Source of the DNA: JAFGIG01 sp964397545
GTDB taxonomy: Bacteria > SDB-A
DNA length: 6,468 bases
Direction: 5' to 3'
Assembly: GCA_964397545.1 (NCBI GenBank)
Contig: CAYNIW010000038.1
Span: forward strand, 1 to 6,468
Part shown: piece by piece, positions 1 to 5,413 of the stretch
Numbering within the stretch: the stretch's first letter is position 1
Layout: every line of letters starts with the position of its first letter
The notes under the pieces: generated by a model
What the model was told of the DNA's origin: nothing
The model's database searches: none
What the model saw: the letters and a program-made list of their open reading frames with translations, nothing else
Made by a program: the position numbers and the translations under genes

Positions 1-4
1 TTTT

Positions 5-18
5 GAGTTAATTAACTC
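5..18. repeat. Perfect 14-bp palindrome
   Basis: GAGTTAATTAACTC reads the same on both strands. It is followed closely by the shorter palindrome GAGCTC at 22-27. It could be an operator half of something outside the window, but it lacks a T-run in the right place for a terminator on either strand. Function unknown. Confidence 0.4.
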
Positions 19-98
19 GCTGAGCTCGAATAACATTAAGCAATACTTATGCCATGTTTATAACAACGCAACCGACTGTTTTATGAAGCATTCATAGG

Positions 99-133
99 AA
101 AAATCAAAGACAAATGTAACAATAAATTACATT
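99..133 (-). terminator. Possible weak intrinsic terminator of the large minus-strand gene
   Basis: Read on the minus strand, AATGTAA and TTACATT (133-127 and 119-113) can pair as a 7-bp stem with a 7-base loop, followed by a T-rich tail ending in TTTTT near position 99. The hairpin lies about 40 bases past the stop codon. The stem has only one G-C pair, so it would be weak. Rho-dependent termination or read-through is as likely. Confidence 0.22.
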
Positions 134-173
134 GTTTACAATATAGACAATTCTCTGGGGAGTGCTCTGGTTT

Positions 174-3100
174 TTATTGACGATTTTTCAGCTTATGCTG
201 TTCGATAATTTTGTAGAGCTTAACTCTGCTGATTTTTAATTCTGAAGCGGTTTTTGATATGTTCCAATCGTTTTTTTGCAAAACCTTTTTCACAATCTCT
301 CCTTCAACTTTTTCCACTGCCTCCTGGAGTGAAGAAAAATTGTCAGAGCCGGACAGGGAGAATATTTTTTTGTCTTTTGTCTTTTTTTCTTTTTTGGTTT
401 CAATTAAAATCTCACTCTCATCAAGCGCTTCGTCGCCGTGGTGATATACCACCGCTTTAGCTATGACATTTACAAGTTCCCTTATATTTCCGGGCCATGA
501 ATAGTCTTTTAGTTTCTCTTGCGCTCTATATGAAAAATCCGAGATTTTTTGCGAAGAAGATTCTGTGAATTTCTTCAGAAAATGATAAGCCAGGGGCATT
601 ATATCTTCCCTTCTGTCTCTCAGGGACGGAACCGTGATTTTCAGAACGTCGAGTCTGTGATAGAGGTCCGACCTGAAATTGCCTTTCTCGACTTCTTCCT
701 CAAGATCTCTGTGAGTCGAGACGATGACCCTCGCTTCGACTTTTCTCGGCGACTGTCCTCCTACTCTCCAGATTTCCTTGTATTGAAGAACTCTCAGCAT
801 TTTAGCCTGCATGTCGAGGGGCAGTTCGGCTATCTCATCCAGAAACAATACCCCGTCTCCGGCGAGTTCAAATTTTCCTTTTTTCATCTCGCTGGCACCC
901 GAAAAAGCGCCTTTCTCGTGTCCGAAAAGTTCGCTCTCGGCGAGAGTCGGAGCTATAGCCGCGCAGTTGACGGCAATGAAAGGTTTGTTCTTCCTTTCGC
1001 TGAGCATATGGAGAGCTCTCGCCACAAGTTCTTTCCCGGAGCCGGTCTCTCCCTGAATAAAGACAATCATGTCCATATTCGCGCATTTATCAATGTCCGA
1101 ATATAAATTTATCATAGCCGGACTCTGACCTACAAAAAGCCCTAACTTTACGCTCTCTGAACATTTCTTCGCCTTTTCATCTTCCAAATGCTTTTTAAGA
1201 ACAGGAGCGAGAATCTTTGCTATTTTTTCCGTTAATTCTGAGTCTCTCAGTGTAAAAGGTTTTTTTGCCAGATCGCGCCGGTCGAGGTAAATCGCCCCAT
1301 AAAAATCTCCGCCTTCGAAAATAACAGGTATAGCGAGGACAGAAAAAAAAGGCTTCGACAAAACACTCGGATTGTCCTTGAAATCAGGATTTTGAACCGC
1401 GTTTTCTATCAGCAAAACATCTTTTTTTAAGATAACTCTTTTTAGTATTGTCTTGCTGAAATCGAGTTCCTGCTCTTCCATTTGTGGATAAATCGCTCTA
1501 ACTCTGTATTCTGAAAAGTCAACAATTGCTTCATCTCTGAAACGTAATTTTTTACCGCTTAAAGGAAGGGTTTCGTCTTCGCATTTTGTCAATAAAACCG
1601 CATTGTCGGCATTCTTAACCTCTTTTAAGTATTTGAGAAATTCAATAAAAGCCGTCTCAGGTCTGATAAATTTGACTATTATATCCGCAAGAGCCAATTC
1701 GTTAATCCTCAAGTGGGTATCATCTGAGGGCAAAAGAGGTTTTGCAAGAACCTCGTCGGCGTCCTTTTCATAAAGACTTAAAAATATCCTGCTTATCGCG
1801 TCTAATTTTTTTGTTTCAGACATAATTTTTCCGTTTTTCACAATGCTTACAGCAAAATCCGCGCCAAATTTACTACGACAAGCGGAATACATAAAAAGAT
1901 TTAGAGAAGTTTTAATATTTTCAGGGATAAGTCTGTCATCTTCAATTTCATTAAACAACAGCTCAAAAGCGCTTTCGCTTTCGGTCTGGAATGCAGTTTT
2001 GAAAGCTTCCACTATTTTTTTTATGTCCGGTGTTTTTTCTGAAAAAAACTTTTTTTCCATGCCGGAAAGACTGTTTTTCCATTCCTCTTTTTTTCCTTTT
2101 ATATACTGAACCGCCGCTTTTCCTATGGAGTAAACAAAATATTGTTCTGAAAACAGGCGATCACCTTCGCAAATACTTCCTGCCTGAGAAAACATTTTCT
2201 CCGCCTCATCGAATTTTCCTGAGGCCAGACAGAGATGGGACAGAAATTTCAGGCAATATGTTTTGCCGCCGGAATTTTCAGCGTTTTCCAGCGCTTTAAT
2301 AAAATCTTTAATCGCGCTGTCGTTTTCTTTTTGGAAAATCTTTGTCTCGCCGGTTTTTGTATATGTTTTATACAAATAATCTTTTCTGTTCAAATCCTTT
2401 GCAATCTGATTTGCCTTTAGATAAGCCTCTTGTGCCTTTTCGTATTTGGCGTTTTTCAAAAAAATGTCCCCAATACTTAAAAGACCGATAATTTTTGCAA
2501 GCCTGTTTTCCATTTCGTCACATGCTTCGATGAACTGTCCGTAATACTCGGAAGATTCTTTCTCAGCTCCTTTATAGACATATAAATCGCCTATGCTCAG
2601 AAGATTTTGAGAAACTTTCTTTATATCAGAAATTTTTTTGTTGAGCTCGAGGCTTTTTCTGAAATTTTTAAGAGCTTCGTCGAAATTTCCGAGTAGATTT
2701 GAAATTTTTCCAAGATTGCCGTATGCGCCCGAGATAAGTATTTCATTTCCGCTCTCTTTTGCGAATTTGAGCTGTTCAAGATAACTTTCGTGCGCTGAAT
2801 TTAAATCATGAGCTATTTCTCTGACACGGCCGATTTCACCCAAAACCTCGGAAATTTTTTCACTGTCTTTTTTTTCAGAATAATAGATCAGGGATTTTTT
2901 CAAGTTATCGAGAGCTTCTTCCAGCCGCCCGAGATCAGAAAGAGTTTTTCCCGTTTTCAAATATAGAAAAGCCTCGGTTTCGGGAAACTGTTTTTTGTCG
3001 GTTAGTCCAAGTGAATTTGAATAATGAATCAATGCTCCTTGTCTGTCGCCTTCCATAAAGAAAGCGTCACCGAGTTTTTCGTTGGCGAGAGACTGCAACT

Positions 3101-5348
3101 GTGTATCTTTTTCTCTCAGGGAAATTTCAAGGAATCTGCTGAAATTCAGAATGGCTTTTTTGGCGTCAAATATTTCTAAAGACTCTTGTCCGGCAATCAA
3201 GGATATATCTTTTGACTTATTATAATTGCCGGCTTCAAAATAATGAAAAGCCGCTGATGTCAAATCATCTGTTCCGCGGATTGCGTTTTCGTAAAATTCT
3301 GCCGCTGATTCGTGAATTATTGTTTTTCTCTGCTCCGGTATATTTTTCAGCACTCTTTCCCTGAATCTATCATCCGTGAAAAAATAGACGCAATCGTTCC
3401 CGTCATATTCTATTATTTCGACTTTTCTTGCCGATTCAAGAGCATTGATTGCGGAGATTTCGTCTTCTCCGCTTATTTTTACTATATCATCAATAGTAAA
3501 TCTATCACGCAGGAAAACAGCGAACTCCAACATCCTCAAATCGTCTTCGCTTATATCAGATATTTTTTCTTTCATCAGTTCATGAAAATTATCGGTCGAG
3601 AATTTTTTCAAAACAGCTTCATCTATATTGAGAGACTTCCCTTCGAACTTGATGCCTTCTTCGAGAAACATGTATTTCACTATTTCGCTTAAAAAAGAAG
3701 GATTTCCTCCTGTCTTTTTCATAACGATGTCGAGAATCTCATCTTTAATTCTGCCTGAAAAAGCAGTTTCGAGGATTTTTTTTACTTGTTCTCTTTTGAG
3801 AGGGGACAATTGAGTCTCAAAAAGGGAGTTTTCGTCTCTCATTAAACTTATAAAAGTTGAGGTGTTTTCATCTATATTATTCTCATCTGCCGTAAAGATG
3901 AAAAAAATTTTTTTATTCTGGAGTTTTTTCCCCGCAAAAGAAAGCCATCTCCAAAAAGAAGTATCGGCAACATGAATGTTTTCAAAAATCAGAACTATAA
4001 CGGAATCAGGATATTTCAGATGTCCCTTAAACGGGATTTTCGCGAAATTTCCAATAAAATTTGTCACGGTTTCGAAGAGCTTCATCTCCATTTCATCGTC
4101 TCTTATGACAGGTATTTTGTTTATCAATTCATCGAAATCCGCGTCTTGCATATCCGGCATTATACCTATCAGATCCCAAGTGAGAGCTCCTATCAAAGTT
4201 GCTTTTTTGATATTGGAAATGAACTTGAGCTGATCTAAAATTTTCAGCAACAATTCTCTTAAGACATCTTCAGTTCTGCCCATCTTCACTATGTCAATAT
4301 CTATTACAGGAATCTGGCTTATGTCGAGCATCAGCTTGAAGTCTTCTTTGAGCCTGGTCTTTCCCGAACCTTTTCCGCCCGATATCAAATTGAAAGAACA
4401 TCTTCCTTTCATGGATTTTTCAAGGGATTTACGGAGCAACTCCAGCTCATTTTCCCTGCCGAAAGAGACAAGTTTGAAAATATTTCTTTTGAGGCCTGCG
4501 TCCTTTTTTTCCTCAAAAGCTATATTTGAGAAAAAGCAGATTTCCTTAAGCACATCGTAAGCGGACAAAAACCTCTCATGAGGATTTTTTTTAAGAAGTC
4601 TTTCAATTATTTCTCCGATTTTGTCAGGTATTTCAGCATTCACGGAAGAAGGTTTTGGATAACTTCCGCTCAAGTGATTCAATGCTATCTCGGTGAAGTT
4701 TTTTCCGTCAAATGGAACTCGCCCGGTAAACATTCTGTATAGAATGACCCCAAGCGAATATAGGTCGCTTCTTATATCAACAGAAGAAGAACCCGCGCAT
4801 TGTTCGGGAGAACAGTATCTGACAGAGCCGAGAAAAGTTCCTTCTACGGTCATTTCCGCCGAATCTTCGATTTTCATAAGGTCAAAGTCGGTGATTTTTA
4901 CCCTGCCGTCTTTTCCGATTAAAATATTTTGAGGTTTAAGATCCCTGTGTATTATACCGGCAGAGTGCAGAGCGTTAAGACCGGCGCAGATCTGAACTAC
5001 ATAATTCAGCGCTTCGCCGAGGTCTGTTTTTTTTCTCTCAAGAAGATCGGCAAGAGATTCTCCTTCGACGTATTCCATCACAAAACCGATTTTGTCATTT
5101 TCTTCTATCCATTGAATCATTTTCACACAATTTTCATGAGATATAGCCGAAGCGGCGAGAAAACTTCTTTTAAATCTTATTCTCGAGTTTTCATTGTAAT
5201 GAATTCTCTTAAATAATTTTAGCGCTCCTTGTTCTGCTGATGACTTTTGTATAACCTTATAAACTACAGCAAAAGCGCCTTCAGATATTCTGCTTTCGAT
5301 TGTCCATTGAGACAAATGATCTTGAATATTAACCAAGTCCATGTTCAT
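174..5348 (-). CDS. Ser/Thr kinase - AAA_16/STAND ATPase - TPR - GAF - sigma54 activator - Fis HTH fusion protein
   Basis: This is a very large cytoplasmic signalling protein and probable sigma54-dependent transcription activator, with no signal peptide or membrane segment visible. Domains in order: protein kinase (about 15-275; ATP Lys44, HRDLKPQN at 134-141, DFD at 154-156, SPE at 180-182); AAA_16/STAND ATPase (about 294-680; P-loop GGKGSGKT at 324-331, GGNP at 547-550); TPR array (about 713-1062); helical linker; GAF (about 1215-1385); sigma54 AAA+ (about 1402-1635; GETGSGKE at 1433-1440, GAFSGA at 1480-1485, FLDE at 1502-1505, WPGNIREL at 1618-1625); Lys-rich linker (1652-1661); Fis-type HTH (about 1673-1720). 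The order resembles cyanobacterial kinase-ATPase-GAF-histidine kinase proteins, but with a DNA-binding sigma54 output in place of the histidine kinase. ATG at 5348 is chosen because the kinase fold begins about 12 residues later; Met3 is an alternative. No Shine-Dalgarno precedes either. Family and domain calls are firm; targets and signal are unknown. Confidence 0.96.
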   Translation of the reverse strand: MNMDLVNIQDHLSQWTIESRISEGAFAVVYKVIQKSSAEQGALKLFKRIHYNENSRIRFKRSFLAASAISHENCVKMIQWIEENDKIGFVMEYVEGESLADLLERKKTDLGEALNYVVQICAGLNALHSAGIIHRDLKPQNILIGKDGRVKITDFDLMKIEDSAEMTVEGTFLGSVRYCSPEQCAGSSSVDIRSDLYSLGVILYRMFTGRVPFDGKNFTEIALNHLSGSYPKPSSVNAEIPDKIGEIIERLLKKNPHERFLSAYDVLKEICFFSNIAFEEKKDAGLKRNIFKLVSFGRENELELLRKSLEKSMKGRCSFNLISGGKGSGKTRLKEDFKLMLDISQIPVIDIDIVKMGRTEDVLRELLLKILDQLKFISNIKKATLIGALTWDLIGIMPDMQDADFDELINKIPVIRDDEMEMKLFETVTNFIGNFAKIPFKGHLKYPDSVIVLIFENIHVADTSFWRWLSFAGKKLQNKKIFFIFTADENNIDENTSTFISLMRDENSLFETQLSPLKREQVKKILETAFSGRIKDEILDIVMKKTGGNPSFLSEIVKYMFLEEGIKFEGKSLNIDEAVLKKFSTDNFHELMKEKISDISEDDLRMLEFAVFLRDRFTIDDIVKISGEDEISAINALESARKVEIIEYDGNDCVYFFTDDRFRERVLKNIPEQRKTIIHESAAEFYENAIRGTDDLTSAAFHYFEAGNYNKSKDISLIAGQESLEIFDAKKAILNFSRFLEISLREKDTQLQSLANEKLGDAFFMEGDRQGALIHYSNSLGLTDKKQFPETEAFLYLKTGKTLSDLGRLEEALDNLKKSLIYYSEKKDSEKISEVLGEIGRVREIAHDLNSAHESYLEQLKFAKESGNEILISGAYGNLGKISNLLGNFDEALKNFRKSLELNKKISDIKKVSQNLLSIGDLYVYKGAEKESSEYYGQFIEACDEMENRLAKIIGLLSIGDIFLKNAKYEKAQEAYLKANQIAKDLNRKDYLYKTYTKTGETKIFQKENDSAIKDFIKALENAENSGGKTYCLKFLSHLCLASGKFDEAEKMFSQAGSICEGDRLFSEQYFVYSIGKAAVQYIKGKKEEWKNSLSGMEKKFFSEKTPDIKKIVEAFKTAFQTESESAFELLFNEIEDDRLIPENIKTSLNLFMYSACRSKFGADFAVSIVKNGKIMSETKKLDAISRIFLSLYEKDADEVLAKPLLPSDDTHLRINELALADIIVKFIRPETAFIEFLKYLKEVKNADNAVLLTKCEDETLPLSGKKLRFRDEAIVDFSEYRVRAIYPQMEEQELDFSKTILKRVILKKDVLLIENAVQNPDFKDNPSVLSKPFFSVLAIPVIFEGGDFYGAIYLDRRDLAKKPFTLRDSELTEKIAKILAPVLKKHLEDEKAKKCSESVKLGLFVGQSPAMINLYSDIDKCANMDMIVFIQGETGSGKELVARALHMLSERKNKPFIAVNCAAIAPTLAESELFGHEKGAFSGASEMKKGKFELAGDGVLFLDEIAELPLDMQAKMLRVLQYKEIWRVGGQSPRKVEARVIVSTHRDLEEEVEKGNFRSDLYHRLDVLKITVPSLRDRREDIMPLAYHFLKKFTESSSQKISDFSYRAQEKLKDYSWPGNIRELVNVIAKAVVYHHGDEALDESEILIETKKEKKTKDKKIFSLSGSDNFSSLQEAVEKVEGEIVKKVLQKNDWNISKTASELKISRVKLYKIIEQHKLKNRQ
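189..332 (-). other. C-terminal Fis-type helix-turn-helix
   Basis: Residues 1673-1720 match the Fis/NtrC C-terminal DNA-binding fold: an amphipathic dimerisation helix (LQEAVEKVEGEIVKKVLQ), then NDWNISKTASELKISRVKLYKII, in which the helix-turn-helix is SKTASELKIS-RVKLYKII. A Lys-rich linker (1652-1661) separates it from the AAA+ domain. It would direct the protein to enhancer-like sites upstream of sigma54 promoters. The target sequence cannot be read from the protein. Confidence 0.9.
444..1145 (-). other. sigma54-interacting AAA+ activator domain
   Basis: Residues 1402-1635 make up the ATPase that remodels the sigma54-RNA polymerase closed complex. All main elements are present: VGQSPAM entry (1406-1412), Walker A GETGSGKE (1433-1440), ESELFGHEKG (1471-1480), the loop-1 motif as GAFSGA (1480-1485) rather than GAFTGA, Walker B with Asp1504 and Glu1505, Arg-finger region FRSDLYHRL (1558-1566), LRDRREDI (1576-1583) and sensor II WPGNIREL (1618-1625). 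Asp1504 and Glu1505 predict ATP hydrolysis. The Thr to Ser change keeps a hydroxyl in the sigma54-contacting loop. The domain implies that the organism has RpoN. Confidence 0.96.
1194..1706 (-). other. GAF sensory domain
   Basis: Residues 1215-1385 form a GAF domain just before the sigma54 module. The clearest region is the second half: the ILKRVILKKDVLLIENA segment (1301-1317), the N-P-D-F turn (1320-1323), then SVLAIPV at 1336-1342 and GAIYLDRRD at 1351-1359. A helical tail (about 1368-1395) leads into the AAA+ domain, as in other GAF-sigma54 activators. The NKxFxDE motif of cyclic-nucleotide-binding phosphodiesterase GAFs is not visible, so cAMP or cGMP binding is not supported even though a cyclase gene lies next door. 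The ligand is unknown. Confidence 0.85.
2163..3212 (-). repeat. TPR array with exact 40-residue (120-bp) period
   Basis: Residues 713-1062 contain nine TPR-like helical pairs. The small residue at the start of each unit is Gly at 720, 760, 800, 840, 880, 920, 960 and 1000, exactly 40 residues apart. The conserved Ala of helix B follows 12 residues later (732, 772, 812, 852, 892, 972, 1012; Ser at 932). The ninth unit is three residues short, with its Ala at 1049. Sequences of the units have diverged, so this is a protein repeat, not a recent DNA tandem duplication. Canonical TPRs are 34 residues; 40-residue spacing is seen in LGN-like and some bacterial regulatory TPRs. The array probably binds a partner protein or peptide, or holds the ATPase switch in an off state. 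Confidence 0.82.
3305..4469 (-). other. AAA_16/STAND-type ATPase domain
   Basis: Residues 294-681 follow the kinase directly. They open with the typical GREnEL entry (297-302), then a P-loop GGKGSGKT at 324-331, with Lys330 and Thr331 as phosphate and Mg ligands. The Walker B strand is LIFENIHVAD (453-462), where the usual DD or ED pair is Glu456-Asn457. A TGGNP motif at 546-550 is the landmark that follows the nucleotide-binding core in this family. The downstream stretch 590-680, with winged-helix-like character, leads into the TPRs. In kinase-AAA_16 proteins and MalT-like ATPases this module acts as a nucleotide-dependent switch; that role is inferred here. Confidence 0.85.
4524..5306 (-). 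other. N-terminal PknB-like protein kinase domain with altered catalytic motifs
   Basis: Residues 15-275 of the large protein form a eukaryotic-like Ser/Thr kinase. Visible landmarks are Lys44 (VAIK equivalent, in GALK), the HRD loop with Asp136, Lys138 and Asn141, metal-binding Asp154, the SPE triplet at 180-182, the DxxSxG segment (Asp195, Gly200) and Arg259 near the end. Three positions are unusual. The glycine-rich loop keeps only Gly24, with Ser22 and Ala27 at the other glycine positions. Ser62 sits where the alpha-C Glu normally pairs with the ATP lysine. DFG is DFD. The retained catalytic Asp, Lys and Asn argue against a wholly dead kinase, so activity may be weak or conditional, or the domain may be a nucleotide-binding switch. 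There is no transmembrane segment or PASTA region, unlike typical PknB. Confidence 0.93.
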
Positions 5349-5413
5349 ATAATTTTAAGCAATTATCTGTTAAAATAATACATAACAATGTAAATATTTT
5401 ATACAATCCATTT
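5349..5413. promoter_or_regulatory. Divergent promoter region between the two signalling genes
   Basis: The 65 bp between the two start codons are very AT-rich and must hold both promoters unless these lie inside the genes. For the minus gene a weak candidate is TTGTTA (5388-5383) with GATAAT (5367-5362), a short 15-bp spacer. For the plus gene TACAAT at 5402-5407 resembles a -10 box but has no good -35. Both -10 candidates lie very close to the start codons, leaving leaders of only a few bases. There is no GG-N10-GC sigma54 element. An inverted repeat TAAAATA/TATTTTA (5371-5377, 5395-5401) frames the middle of the spacer. Box assignments are by eye and weak. Confidence 0.4.

Larger units (their letters stand above)
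1..173. other. Left-edge intergenic stretch, no supported gene
   Basis: This AT-rich stretch lies downstream of the large minus-strand gene. One plus-strand frame is open from the edge to a TAG at 95-97 (31 codons) and could be the tail of a convergent gene, but it is too short to judge. A minus-strand ATG at 36 opens 12 codons to the edge and is equally undecidable. A perfect palindrome lies at 5-18, a 7-bp inverted repeat at 113-133, and the hexamer CTCTGG is repeated at 153-158 and 165-170. Confidence 0.5.

Noticed and set aside
1..36. Minus-strand ATG at 36 opening a frame to the left edge
   Set aside because: Twelve codons with no ribosome binding site; part of the apparent peptide arises from the palindrome, which reads the same on both strands.
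2..97. Plus-strand open frame from the left edge to TAG at 95-97, a possible C-terminal tail of a convergent gene
   Set aside because: It is only 31 codons, has no recognisable motif, and the same stretch also gives an open minus-strand frame. It cannot be told from chance without sequence to the left.
153..170. CTCTGG direct repeat as a regulatory element or mobile-element footprint
   Set aside because: Two 6-bp copies 12 bp apart just past a stop codon are weak evidence, and no other element supports it.
549..1106. 185-codon plus-strand open frame opposite the sigma54 domain
   Set aside because: It is a shadow of the conserved minus-strand AAA+ coding region and shows no protein family character of its own. 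The other plus-strand frames inside 174-5348 were rejected for the same reason.
1194..1706. GAF domain as a receptor for the cyclic nucleotide made by the neighbouring cyclase
   Set aside because: The NKxFxDE signature of cyclic-nucleotide GAF domains is not visible, so only gene proximity would support it.
3901..3914. A7T7 tract inside the large gene, a possible slippage or frameshift site
   Set aside because: The frame is continuous through it, the encoded segment fits the ATPase fold, and no strict X-XXY-YYZ heptamer lies in the reading frame.
5349..5413. sigma54 (-24/-12) promoter in the divergent spacer
   Set aside because: The spacer contains no GG dinucleotide on the plus strand suitable for a GG-N10-GC element, and none was found on the minus strand.
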